Assembly (NCBI GenBank): GCA_016718655.1
Contig: JADKCV010000014.1
Span: 1 to 64,000 of the forward strand
DNA length: 64,000 bases
Direction of reading: 5' to 3'
Origin: Flavobacteriales bacterium
Lineage (GTDB): Bacteria; Bacteroidota; Bacteroidia; Flavobacteriales_F; PHOS-HE28
A model generated the notes under the pieces. That model was given only the letters and a program-made list of their open reading frames with translations. It ran no database searches and was not told where the DNA came from. Shown piece by piece: positions 48,494 through 57,285 of the stretch. Each line of letters starts with the position of its first letter. The first letter of the stretch is position 1. Both the position numbers and the translations under genes were made by a program.

Positions 48494-50271
48494 TCACCCT
48501 CCGAGCCTTACTGGTGCTTGCGATGCAAGCTGCCTTCCTGTTCACGGTGCAAGCGCAGGAAGTACGCACCGTCAACGGCCGAAAGTACGTGGTGCACCGG
48601 GTGGAAGCAGGTCAGACGCTCTATGCTATTGCCAAGGCCAAGGCCGTGCCGGTGGAAGCCCTGCTCGCCGCCAACCCGGGCGCCCAGGACGGGCTCAGCA
48701 TCGGCGAGGAAGTACTGGTGCCCCAGGATGCGGTACTGAAGAAGGAACTTCGCAGTGCTCCTGTCCTGAGCGCAACAGGTGGCTTGCAACACACCGTGCA
48801 GAAGAAGGAGACCCTCTTCGGCATCGCCCGGAAGTACGCGGTGGACGTCAACGCCCTGCTCGCTTCCAATCCACAGGCCCAGACCGGTCTACAGGAAGGC
48901 ATGGTGCTGGTGGTACCTGTGTCGGAAGCCCAGGGACAGCAACATGTTTCGCTCAGCCCTGCCAAGCCTGAGCGCTTGGTCGACCATACCATCCAGCCCG
49001 GTGAGACGCTGTTCGGACTGGCTCAGCGCTATGGTACAACACCTGATGCGATCGTGCGTGCGAACGAAGGTCTGCCGACCGGTCCTCAAGCAGGGCAGAT
49101 CATCCGGATCCCGGTAGCCGAGGGTTTCGAGCCGCCTGTGCTGGTCGAGGAGCCTTCCCCGGTGCGAAGCGATGATCGGTATCAGGTCACGTTCCTGCTG
49201 CCCTTCGCCGTGGCGACCAACGACAGTGTGCTCGCCGGTACTCCGTTGGGTGGATCGGACCGCTTCCACACCACCTCGCGCATGGCCGCACAGTTCTACG
49301 CTGGCGCGCGAATGGCCTTGGACTCCTTGCGCGAAGCCGGGCTCAAAGCCGATATCCGGGTCTACGATACCGGGGAGACCGCCTCGGTATGGGGTGGGGT
49401 CATCAAGCAGCAGGAACTCATCGGTACGGACCTGTTCATCGGACCTTTCCACAGGGCAGCCATCGAGCAACTTGCCCGATCCCAACCGAACGCACATGTC
49501 GTGTGCCCGGTTCCCCAAAGCAACAAAGTGATACTGGGTATGCCCAATGTCAGTAAGGTCACCCCATCGCGAAGTGAGTTGATCCGTCACTCGGCGCGTT
49601 ACGTGGTGCAGCGGCATGCCGCCGAGCAGATCATCCAATTACGTCCCGATATCGTGGCCGACAAGGAGGCACAGGACCAGATGGGCCGGGCCCTGAACGA
49701 GGCACTGGCGGGCAACTCCCAACGCCGCACCGACACCGTTGTCGTTGCAAGACCCGGCCGTCGGGACCATACTGACCTGATCAAGAAGCTGGACCCCAAG
49801 CGGCTCAATGTGATCGTGAGCACATGTGAGGATGTGGAGTTCGCCACCAGTTTGGTAGGTAAGCTCAAGTCACTGGTCGATCAGTACCGTATCGTCCTGG
49901 TGGGTACCGAGGCCTTATTGGGCATGGAGACCATCGCCGCCTCCGACCTCGATCCACTGGGGTTCCTTTTCGCGGCAGCTTACTTCGCCGATCCTAAGGA
50001 TGAGCGGAACTTGGCATTCCTTTCCGGTTTCCAAGAGCGCTTCCATACGGATGCCGACGAATACGCATACCTGGGGTATGATGTCACCTACCAGTACCTA
50101 CGTTCCTTGATGGAGCATGGCGGCGACGTGGTGAGCGGGTTGCACGAGGTGTCACCTCGTCCGTTGCACATGGGATTCCGCATGAGCAGGACCGGACCGG
50201 AGAACGGGTACCGGAACGAATATGCCATCATGTTGAAACAGCAGGACCTGACGCTGGTCCAAGCGCCGTGA
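48490..50271 (+). CDS. LysM-repeat protein fused to a periplasmic-binding-type domain
   Basis: 593 residues. Signal peptide (RALLVLAMQAAFLFTVQAQ), three LysM modules (about 18-70, 98-145, 160-210; each with an ETLF/QTLY motif, e.g. AGQTLYAIAKAKAVP and PGETLFGLAQRYGTTP) that bind peptidoglycan, then a periplasmic-binding-protein type 1 fold (about 225-590; VTFLLPFAVATNDSVLAG, GTDLFIGPFHRAAIEQLAR). Such fusions are common in Bacteroidota; they have been likened to amino-acid-binding proteins or to LpoA-like activators of cell-wall synthesis. The ligand is unknown. An in-frame ATG two codons upstream (48484) is possible; the ATG overlapping the guaA stop is preferred. Confidence 0.85.
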   Translation: MITLRALLVLAMQAAFLFTVQAQEVRTVNGRKYVVHRVEAGQTLYAIAKAKAVPVEALLAANPGAQDGLSIGEEVLVPQDAVLKKELRSAPVLSATGGLQHTVQKKETLFGIARKYAVDVNALLASNPQAQTGLQEGMVLVVPVSEAQGQQHVSLSPAKPERLVDHTIQPGETLFGLAQRYGTTPDAIVRANEGLPTGPQAGQIIRIPVAEGFEPPVLVEEPSPVRSDDRYQVTFLLPFAVATNDSVLAGTPLGGSDRFHTTSRMAAQFYAGARMALDSLREAGLKADIRVYDTGETASVWGGVIKQQELIGTDLFIGPFHRAAIEQLARSQPNAHVVCPVPQSNKVILGMPNVSKVTPSRSELIRHSARYVVQRHAAEQIIQLRPDIVADKEAQDQMGRALNEALAGNSQRRTDTVVVARPGRRDHTDLIKKLDPKRLNVIVSTCEDVEFATSLVGKLKSLVDQYRIVLVGTEALLGMETIAASDLDPLGFLFAAAYFADPKDERNLAFLSGFQERFHTDADEYAYLGYDVTYQYLRSLMEHGGDVVSGLHEVSPRPLHMGFRMSRTGPENGYRNEYAIMLKQQDLTLVQAP

Positions 50272-50320
50272 ACCTGGCTCGCCAAGCTGGATGTCGCAGG
50301 TGATGGGAGGCCGCGCGATC

Positions 50321-51430
50321 CTACCCGATGGCCTCGTTCATGTTCGGGAGCCCCACGGTGCGAAGCAAGGCATAGTGGGAGCGTAGTGCACCCCACAGCG
50401 TCGGGTTCACTTGATAGTTCAACCCGAACTCCTCGGCCGTGCGCTTCACGATGGGCGATAACGCCGGGTAGTGCACGTGGGCGATGCGCGAAAAGAGGTG
50501 GTGCTCGATCTGGTAGTTGAGACCACCCACGTACCAACTAAGCAGGTGGTTCTTGGGGCAGAAGTTCACCGTGGTCTGCAATTGGTGGATGGCCCAGTCA
50601 TTGTGAATGACCCCGTCAGCGTCCGGTAGGGGATGTTCCGTGCCTTCCACCGAATGCGCTAGTTGGAACACCAGGGTAAGGATCATCCCAGCCACCATGT
50701 GCATCACCAGGAAGCCGGTCAATACCTGCCACCATGCTATGCCCAAGGCGATCGGCAACACCAACGCCACCGCGAAATACGTGGCCTTGAGGACGATCAA
50801 CCGCACCATCATGCTCCTACGTTCGCTTGCGCTGCTGGCATCCACACCACTTTTGGCGAACTGAGCGAATTGAACGAAGTCCTTGGCCACCACCCAGTAC
50901 AGTGTGAGCAATCCGTAGAAGAACGTGGCGTACAACCATTGGAAGCGGTGGTACCACTTGGCTTCGGTATGGGGCGAGAACTTCAATACCAACCGGTCCT
51001 GGATGTCGTCGTCCAAGTGGGTGATGTTGGTATAGGTGTGGTGCAGGATGTTGTGTTGAAGCTTCCAGTTGTGGGTACTCCCACCGCATAGGTTGAGCGT
51101 ATGGGCCATGATCCAATTCACGCGCTTGTCCGCCGAGTAGGCACCATGGTTGGCATCGTGCATCACGCTCATCCCGATCCCTGCGAGCCCCAGGCCCATG
51201 ATGAACCACAAGCCCAAGGCCCAACCGTACCCCGGCTGCCAGATCAATAGGGCTGCGAAAGGCAGTAGGTACATGCCGAGGAACGTCACTGCCTTCATCA
51301 CCAATTGGACGTTGGCGTGCCGGCTCTTGCCGGTTTCCTTGAAGTACTGCTCCACCCGGGCCTTCAGGGTGGGGTAGAAGAGGCTCTTATCCTGGGGGAT
51401 GAACTTGACCTGTACTTTCTGCGGGTTCAT
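50321..51430 (-). CDS. Membrane fatty acid desaturase (acyl-lipid/acyl-CoA type)
   Basis: 369 residues. Four or five membrane segments (TFLGMYLLPFAALLIW, LWFIMGLGLAGIGMSV, FFYGLLTLYWVVA, YFAVALVLPIALGIAWW). All three histidine boxes of the di-iron desaturases are present: HDANH (about 100), HNILHH (about 135) and QIEHH (about 320). The QxxHH third box is typical of front-end (delta-5/6-like) desaturases, but the N-terminal cytochrome b5 domain found in eukaryotic members is missing. It introduces a double bond into fatty acids of membrane lipids; position not readable. ATG 51430 begins the conserved region (MNPQKVQVKFI), and the long open frame upstream overlaps the gap to the next gene. Confidence 0.9.
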   Translation of the reverse strand: MNPQKVQVKFIPQDKSLFYPTLKARVEQYFKETGKSRHANVQLVMKAVTFLGMYLLPFAALLIWQPGYGWALGLWFIMGLGLAGIGMSVMHDANHGAYSADKRVNWIMAHTLNLCGGSTHNWKLQHNILHHTYTNITHLDDDIQDRLVLKFSPHTEAKWYHRFQWLYATFFYGLLTLYWVVAKDFVQFAQFAKSGVDASSASERRSMMVRLIVLKATYFAVALVLPIALGIAWWQVLTGFLVMHMVAGMILTLVFQLAHSVEGTEHPLPDADGVIHNDWAIHQLQTTVNFCPKNHLLSWYVGGLNYQIEHHLFSRIAHVHYPALSPIVKRTAEEFGLNYQVNPTLWGALRSHYALLRTVGLPNMNEAIG

Positions 51431-51645
51431 GCGATTAGGGGCACACTTCGTTCCGGGATCCAAGCACATCATCCTCTCCGATCCGATCACCGTCCCATGG
51501 GCACAGGGCTTCACAGGTTGCGCGGTGGTGGAACCGTGTGCAGCACGTGGTCCTTCAGGGCGAAAGGTAGTCACGAAGGTCAACCGATCCGATGACGACG
51601 GACAGGTCCATGAACCAGGGATCGTTAATGGAAAGGGGATCCGGC

Positions 51646-52464
51646 TCATCGACCACGGAACGCTCCCGGGGAATCCGTCTGTAACCGATCAGGTCGTTTG
51701 GCCATCGCGCGACGGTGGCTCCACCAGCCACCAACACCGAACAAGGCCACCGTGACCCCTGCTTCCTTTGCTTTGGCTACCGAGGCTGCATCCATACGGC
51801 CGTGGTCCATGGTGATCCCCGTGTAGCCTTTCTCCTTGACCGTTCGGATACCCTCCTCCGCATCCGTAGCATACAGGAAGAGCGGCAGGTTCGCATCAAC
51901 ACGCCCGACCAGATCGAGGAATTCGACCACCTGGCACTCCACCACCAACCGACCATGGAGCCCCTGTTGGGCATGCAACGCACGAAGCCGTTGACTGAAC
52001 ACGTCCAGATAACTCCACCAGTCGCCGGCTGCAAAGAGCTTGATATCCAGCGTGTATGAGGCCGTAGGATGGTCCCGCGAAAGGTGTGCCAGGGCGCTGT
52101 CCAGTCGAATGATCGGTACGGGAAGGCCATCCTCCCCGCGTAACGCGCAGCTCGTCAACTCGCTCCAGAGCTTGGCATTGATCAAACCCTTACAAGGGGT
52201 CAGTTCGCTCAGGTCCTGGGCGTGATAGGCCACCAGCACACTATCTGCCGTCAGTTGGACATCCAGTTCAACACCGTCCGCTCCCAGGGCCAACCCTCCA
52301 ACGAGCGCGGCTTCACTATTCATGGGAACAGAAGCTCCCATGCCGAGTCCTCCATGCCCGATGATGAGGACGTCCTCCCGCTCCATGGGAGCACAGCTGA
52401 ACAACAGCATCGCCACCATCCCCGGCAGAAGGGATGCCCGCGATCGTTCGATGATGCGATTCAC
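51646..52464 (-). CDS. Glycerophosphodiester phosphodiesterase, lipoprotein
   Basis: 272 residues. The start is GTG overlapping the stop of the M23 peptidase gene as GTGA; this gives a lipoprotein-type signal (LLPGMVAMLLFSC, lipidated Cys at about 27). The TIM-barrel family pattern follows: a GHGG motif in place of the usual HRG, the metal-binding GADGVELDVQLT, and YHAQDL in place of HD. It hydrolyses glycerophosphodiesters to glycerol-3-phosphate and an alcohol, probably at the membrane outer face. Deviations in the first two motifs make full activity less certain. Co-transcription with the peptidase is likely. Confidence 0.85.
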   Translation of the reverse strand: MNRIIERSRASLLPGMVAMLLFSCAPMEREDVLIIGHGGLGMGASVPMNSEAALVGGLALGADGVELDVQLTADSVLVAYHAQDLSELTPCKGLINAKLWSELTSCALRGEDGLPVPIIRLDSALAHLSRDHPTASYTLDIKLFAAGDWWSYLDVFSQRLRALHAQQGLHGRLVVECQVVEFLDLVGRVDANLPLFLYATDAEEGIRTVKEKGYTGITMDHGRMDAASVAKAKEAGVTVALFGVGGWWSHRRAMAKRPDRLQTDSPGAFRGR

Positions 52465-54215
52465 TGGGTGAATGTTCGGCTGAACCGGGCACTGTTCCCC
52501 CGTTCGTCGGTCACTTCCAAGGTGAACGTGCGGGTGCCGGAACCGGTACTGTAACGATCGAAGGTATGGGTGAGGGTGTTGGTCTTGGGCTCGTATTCCA
52601 GGAGCACCCACTTCCCATCCAGTGTACCGGAGTACTTCGCCAACCCGCTCAAGTCGTCGCTCACCTTCATCCGGAAGGCACGCCGACCCATCATCTCGCT
52701 CTTGAGGTCCAAGGGTGCGATGGTCGGTGCAACGGTATCGATCATCACCGTATAGGCACCGAATGCCCGGATGTTGGCGGTTATGCCCCCATCGGCCACA
52801 TTGCCACCCACCGCGTGGGTCCTTCCATCGGGATCCACGCGCACGATCAGTGCCTTGTTCGCCAAGCTTGCAGTTAGTGGGGGCAGGTCCAAGGTGAGCG
52901 GGTTGTTGCTATGCATGGGCGTGAGCGGGTCGTGGAGGACATGCAAGGGTACGATCGCCTTGGGCGGAGCGGGACGTCGTTCATAGCGAACGTAGGTATC
53001 GTCATAGAGTGCGTTGGGTGCCAGAGTCAGGGAAACGCCATCCTCGCTGAGCACATTCTGGGTATCGTAACGGAACAGGCTGCCGATCAAAGGAGCGTCA
53101 GGCCAGGTCCGTGCTTCGGTCTGATCGGCACCATGGAGCAGGAACCTCAATTCGCTCGTGTTGCCGTTGGGGTCCGTGGCCACCAACCGAATGGACCGGT
53201 CGCGACCCGGAACCAGTTCGATCCTTCCTTGGTCAGACTCCTTGCCATAGATCCTCAACTTGTTATTGGGTTGTTGGTAGCACCGGTGGTATTCCATTTT
53301 GGAGCCTTTGAACAAAGCATGGTCCATGTGGGCATTGCAATACCGGTTCACGTCGAAGTCCAGATGGTCGAAGTGGACGGTGAAGGACGGAACGCTATCC
53401 ACGAACAATTCCAGCTTGCGTACCCCGAATTTGGCGCCACTGCCATCGTACCGGTCCACCACATGCAGGGCAAGGCCCACGGTACCATAAGCGGCAGGGA
53501 CCACACCGGGTTTCAACGTATAGTGCCCCGCTCCGCCTTGGGCAGGAATACCTTTGGCGCCTACTGGCAAGGGTCCTACTTTACTCGTATCCGTCAATGG
53601 ATAGAGTCGGATCCCGATCATCTCGGGGGGAGTGCGGTCAGGCAGGTCGTAACCAAGGGTTTCCGGATCCACCGCATGTTGATCGCCTGGGCGACGCAGT
53701 TCGAAGTGCAAGTGTGGCCCACCACTACCGCCCGTATTCCCGCTCAGCCCGATCACCTCCCCCTGCGTCACCGGCACTTCACCCGCTTCGAGGTGGATAT
53801 CGATGGAGAAGTCCTTCTGCGCATAGTGGGCGGTGAGGCCGCGTTCGGCCACCTTCCCTTGGAGTTGTTGGAGGTGACCGTAGACCGAGGTGTAGCCATC
53901 AGCGTGTTGGATGTAAACAGCCTTGCCGTACCCCCAAGGGCTGATCTTGATGCGGGACACATGGCCATCGGCCACCGCCTTCACCGGGATGCCTTCGCGA
54001 CCTTCCGTGCGCATGTCCAATCCCGAATGGAAGTGGTCGTTCCTAGGCTCCATGAAGTTGCCCGAGAGTTGAAGTGGGATGTCCATGGGATGGATGAACC
54101 GCTTCGCTCCTATAGGTGATTGAGCACTGGAATTCGATATTGATAATACTGTAATTATCAATGAATTAAGTGCATTTGATCGAAGTGAATAAAAGCTTGT
54201 TCCTCGGGCTGCCAT
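52461..54215 (-). CDS. M23 family metallopeptidase (peptidoglycan endopeptidase)
   Basis: 584 residues. After an N-terminal signal-like segment comes the LytM/M23 domain (about 40-190) with the complete zinc site: HFHSGLDMR (H-x3-D), the central HAD...YGH region, and GGPHLHFEL (HxH). The rest (about 200-584) is beta-rich (FTVHFDHLDFDVN, TEVLDERGNSARF-like end) and probably positions the enzyme or binds partners. Expected job: cutting peptide cross-links in peptidoglycan during growth or division. The N-terminus is odd: its coding DNA is markedly AT-rich, with a palindrome, and the hydrophobic core (LNSLIITVLSI) is short, so the true start could be elsewhere. Confidence 0.88.
   Translation of the reverse strand: MAARGTSFYSLRSNALNSLIITVLSISNSSAQSPIGAKRFIHPMDIPLQLSGNFMEPRNDHFHSGLDMRTEGREGIPVKAVADGHVSRIKISPWGYGKAVYIQHADGYTSVYGHLQQLQGKVAERGLTAHYAQKDFSIDIHLEAGEVPVTQGEVIGLSGNTGGSGGPHLHFELRRPGDQHAVDPETLGYDLPDRTPPEMIGIRLYPLTDTSKVGPLPVGAKGIPAQGGAGHYTLKPGVVPAAYGTVGLALHVVDRYDGSGAKFGVRKLELFVDSVPSFTVHFDHLDFDVNRYCNAHMDHALFKGSKMEYHRCYQQPNNKLRIYGKESDQGRIELVPGRDRSIRLVATDPNGNTSELRFLLHGADQTEARTWPDAPLIGSLFRYDTQNVLSEDGVSLTLAPNALYDDTYVRYERRPAPPKAIVPLHVLHDPLTPMHSNNPLTLDLPPLTASLANKALIVRVDPDGRTHAVGGNVADGGITANIRAFGAYTVMIDTVAPTIAPLDLKSEMMGRRAFRMKVSDDLSGLAKYSGTLDGKWVLLEYEPKTNTLTHTFDRYSTGSGTRTFTLEVTDERGNSARFSRTFTQ
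54139..54162. promoter_or_regulatory. AT-rich perfect inverted repeat inside the M23 gene start
   Basis: Arms attgataat (54139-54147) and attatcaat (54154-54162) pair perfectly around a 6-base loop, within an AT-rich patch (about 54130-54200) that stands out from the surrounding GC-rich DNA. It could be an operator or promoter region rather than coding sequence. Confidence 0.4.
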
Positions 54216-54338
54216 GAAGGGTAATACTGATGGAAGGTGCAAGCTATGTGAAGGCTTGGCGGTACCAGCGGGTGGAGGCTATCGCCCATCAACAGTGAGG
54301 CGTTCAAACAAAGGGTATGCTAGAGTGGTAGGGGCGGC

Positions 54339-54346
54339 TATCTTTG
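54339..54346 (+). promoter_or_regulatory. Putative -7 promoter box for the coiled-coil/zapA/rny unit
   Basis: TATCTTTG, a full TAnnTTTG match. It ends 11 bases before an ATG at 54358 and 42 bases before the GTG at 54389. Confidence 0.5.
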
Positions 54347-54388
54347 GAGCCGGACCATGAACGTCATCCCGTTCGGGTCGGAGAACAC

Positions 54389-54661
54389 GTGAAGGACCGA
54401 TTGATCGCCGTTCAGGAGCAGGTGGCCCGATTGCTGGGTGATCTTGCCGGCTTGCGCGATCGGGCGGCCCGTTCAGAATCCGAGGCCAATGACCATCGGC
54501 GAACGGTGGAGGTGCTCAAGGCGCGTGTATCCGAACTGGAGCGGGAGAACGGGGTCCTCCGAAAAGCACGAACGATCGATACGCATAGAACTGGCCGGCC
54601 GAGCCTACCCACTGACCATTGGAGTGTCAGAGGAGTTGAATGTGCGCCGTGCCGTGGATGA
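54389..54661 (+). CDS. Small coiled-coil protein upstream of zapA
   Basis: Conserved part: VKDRLIAVQEQVARLLGDLA, GLRDRAARSESEANDHRRTV, EVLKARVSELERENGVLRK: one continuous heptad-rich helix of about 60 residues, similar to small coiled-coil proteins found before zapA in Bacteroidota. The GTG at 54389 starts this part. An ATG at 54358, 11 bases from the promoter box, would give MNVIPFGSEN joined to VKDRL if one base were restored near 54387, and may be the true start. The natural end is probably near 54570, overlapping the zapA start; the last 30 codons as given run through zapA in the wrong frame. Role unknown, possibly in division. Confidence 0.6.
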   Translation: MKDRLIAVQEQVARLLGDLAGLRDRAARSESEANDHRRTVEVLKARVSELERENGVLRKARTIDTHRTGRPSLPTDHWSVRGVECAPCRG

Positions 54662-54845
54662 GATCAATGAGAGCATCGCCCGCCTGAAGGCCAACTACCC
54701 GTTGACCGACAAGCAGGACCTGTTGGCCATGGCCGCCTTGGAGGTGACCGTGCGCGCACTGAACAGCGCCATGCCAACTACGGATGACGGCGCCGAACAG
54801 GCATTGGCCGCCATCGAACGCATGCTCAACGAGGTCGCTTCCTGA
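54567..54845 (+). CDS. zapA: Cell division protein ZapA (start damaged)
   Basis: About 90 residues. RSIRIELAGRAYPLTIGVSE, NVRRAVDEINESIARLKANY and DKQDLLAMAALEVTVRALN match ZapA, a small protein that bundles FtsZ filaments at the division ring. No start codon is in frame just before the conserved SIRIELAG. The bases 'agcacgaacgatcgatacgc' suggest an original ATG (now ACG) with two bases of a cgatcgat run lost, which would give MNDRSIRIELAG. It sits between the coiled-coil gene and rny. Confidence 0.78.
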   Translation, partial: HERSIRIELAGRAYPLTIGVSEELNVRRAVDEINESIARLKANYPLTDKQDLLAMAALEVTVRALNSAMPTTDDGAEQALAAIERMLNEVAS

Positions 54846-54915
54846 GTTCTTTCCTGGTCCTTTCCGCACACCAGCCCAAGGAGGGTCATGTGGTCCGCTA
54901 AAACAACGTGGACAC

Positions 54916-56452
54916 ATGGATATGATGAGCATACTAACGGGGCTTCTGGGCGGCTTGGTCGCCGGTGGGGGCATCGTTTTCGTAGCCCTGAACAGCGTGA
55001 TGAAGAAGCGCTCCTCGGGCATCCTGAAGGAGGCCGAAGCCCAGGCGGAGGCCTTGAAGAAGGAGAAGATCCTGCAGGCCAAGGAGAAGTTCCTGCAAAT
55101 GAAGGAGGAACACGAGAAGGAAGTGCGGGACCGTGAACGCTCGGTCGCACAGGCCCAGGAGAAGGCCAAACAGCGCGAGCAGCAGCTGAGCCGCCAGCAA
55201 CAGGAACTCGCGACCAAGGAGAAGAACGTGGACCGCCTGAAGGGCGAACTGGAGCAGAAGGTCGAAGGACTGGAGCGCCGCCGCGAGGAGACCGAGAAGA
55301 TGCACGCCAAACAGGTGAACCTGCTGGAGAACATCAGCGGGCTGAACGCTGAGGAGGCACGCAAACAACTCGTGGAGAGCCTCAAGGACGAGGCCCGCAC
55401 CGCTGCCATGTCCCACATCAAGGACGCGCAGGAGGAAGCCAAGCTGACCGCGAACAAGGAGGCCAAACGCATTGTGATACAGACCATCCAACGGGTTGCC
55501 ACCGAACACGCCATCGAGAACAGTGTCAGCGTGTTCCACATCGAGAACGACGATGTCAAGGGCCGTATCATCGGTCGCGAAGGCCGGAACATCCGCACCT
55601 TGGAGGAGATGACCGGCGTGGAGATCATCGTGGATGATACCCCAGGGGCCATCATCCTCAGTTGCTTCGATGCCGTACGCCGGGAAGTGGCACGCTTGTC
55701 CTTGCACCAATTGGTCAAGGACGGTCGGATCCATCCGGCTCGGATCGAGGAGATCGTGGCCAAGACCCGCAAACACCTGGAGGAGGAGATCATGGAGGTG
55801 GGGAAACGCACCTGCATCGATCTGGGCATCCATGGATTGCACAACGAGCTCATCCGGATGGTGGGCCGTATGAAGTACCGCAGCTCCTATGGGCAGAACC
55901 TGCTCCAGCATAGCCGCGAGGTCGCCAACCTTAGTGCCATCATGGCTGCCGAACTCGGCCTCAACCCGAAAGTGGCCAAGCGCGCCGGCCTGCTGCACGA
56001 TATCGGCAAGTGCCGAGGATCGACCAGCCCCGCACGCCATCCTGGGCATGAAGCTGGCCGAAAAGTACGGCGAGAAGCCCGATGTCTGCAACGCCATCGG
56101 TGCCCACCACGACGAGATCGAGATGACCACGTTGCTCTCGCCTATCGTACAGGCCTGCGACGCCATCAGCGGTGCTCGCCCAGGTGCTCGCCGCGAGGCC
56201 ACCGAAGCCTACATCCAACGCCTGAAGGACCTGGAGAGCTTGGCCATGAGCTACGGCGGAGTGACCAAAGCCTTCGCCATTCAGGCTGGCCGTGAACTGC
56301 GCGTGATGGTGGAAAGCGAGCGCATCACCGATGCCCAGAGCGACGAGCTCAGCATGCAGATCGCCGATCGTATCATGAACGAGATGACCTATCCCGGTCA
56401 GGTGAAGATCACCGTGATCCGTGAAAAACGCTCGGTCGCCGTGGCGAAATAG
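54916..56452 (+). CDS. rny: Ribonuclease Y (frameshifted as given)
   Basis: About 512 residues after correction, the normal length. RNase Y is a membrane-anchored endoribonuclease that starts mRNA decay. Order: N-terminal membrane segment (SILTGLLGGLVAGGGIVFVA), long coiled coil (about 30-190), KH RNA-binding domain (VKGRIIGREGRNIRTLEEMT, about 212), and HD domain with LLHDIGK. Just after this HD motif, at about 56012, one base is missing: the frame as given runs to a stop at 56295 with meaningless sequence, while the next frame continues AEDRPAPHAILGMKLAEKYG, NAIGAHHDEIEMTTLLSP to the conserved end at 56452. ATG 54916 is chosen because it starts the membrane segment. Confidence 0.93.
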
Positions 56453-56476
56453 TAGCCCATACAAGCAACGCAAGGG

Positions 56477-56506
56477 GGGGCGACAGCGATGTCGCCCCTT
56501 TTCTTT
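56477..56506 (+). terminator. Rho-independent terminator after rny
   Basis: Stem ggggcgaca (56477-56485) and tgtcgcccc (56490-56498) around a gcga loop, followed by ttttcttt. It is directly downstream of the rny stop and just before the methyltransferase start at 56512. Confidence 0.8.
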
Positions 56507-56511
56507 GTCGC

Positions 56512-57202
56512 ATGGTCATCCCGAACGATCGCCTACACCATTATTTCCATTGGGAGGTGCGCTCCTGGTCCCGGGCCTATCCGCTTTGGCAACGCACCTT
56601 GGCCGCATTGAACAAGGAACGAAGGAAGGCACTCGCATTGGGTGAACGGGATGGGGGGCTCAGCCTGATGTTGGCCGATCATGGATTCACGACGGTATGT
56701 AGTGATCTCCGTGGTCCGACCGACCGGGCCAAAGCGCTCCACCGGACCTTCGGCTGGGAGGAGGCCATCACGTATGAAGCACATCGATGCCACTGCGATC
56801 CCCAAGCCGGACGCCAGCTTCGACGTGGTCATCTTCAAGAGCATGATCGGTGCTTTGAGCACCAAGGAGAAGCAGGCCCAGGCCATCCGCGAGATGCATC
56901 GTGTATTGAAACGCGGTGGGGTGTTGCTCTTTGCCGAGAACCTACAGGGCACTCGCTTACATACCTGGCTGCGGAAACGCTTTGTGGCCTGGGACCACTA
57001 CTGGCGCTACCTCGATCCAGTGAAGGACCGCGATCTCTTCGTACCCTTTGCCCGGCTCGACGATCACACCACCGGCCTGCTGGCCAACCTGGGGCGTAGC
57101 GAAGGTCAGCGCGATGTGTTGGCCAGGTTCGATGCCGTGGTATCGCCCTTGGTGCCACCTACCCAGCGCACCATCTGGTTCGGTGTGGCGGTAAAGGACT
57201 GA
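56512..57202 (+). CDS. Class I SAM-dependent methyltransferase (frameshifted as given)
   Basis: About 230 residues after joining two frames. The first part holds the SAM-binding loop (ALALGERDGGLSLMLADHG, then TTVCSDLRGP). The frame changes at about 56770 and the second part carries the post-loop motifs of Methyltransf_11 proteins (IDATAIPKPDASFDVVIFKS, REMHRVLKRGGVLLFAENLQ). The substrate is unknown; the N-terminal HHYFHWEVRSWSRAYPLWQ is typical of methyltransferases in surface polysaccharide or lipid clusters. The gene is just before an epimerase gene that has its own promoter box. Confidence 0.8.
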
Positions 57203-57250
57203 TCGTTGAAAAGCACCGCCTCCACACGCAACCGCACCACGGTGCCCCTC

Positions 57251-57258
57251 TACCTTTG
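57251..57258 (+). promoter_or_regulatory. Putative -7 promoter box for the epimerase gene
   Basis: TACCTTTG, a full TAnnTTTG match, 27 bases before the ATG at 57286. It overlaps the longer open frame (TTG at 57256), which is therefore an unlikely start. Confidence 0.55.
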
Positions 57259-57285
57259 AAGGCACAAGGCCCTGTCCACCACACC

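Noticed and set aside
51431..51645. Stretch between the desaturase and the phosphodiesterase, open in the desaturase frame
   Set aside because: No conserved protein sequence, promoter box or strong hairpin was found, so it is treated as non-coding.
52911..54119. Plus-strand open frame of about 402 codons opposite the M23 peptidase
   Set aside because: The minus strand encodes a complete M23 active site; the plus frame has no recognisable domain.
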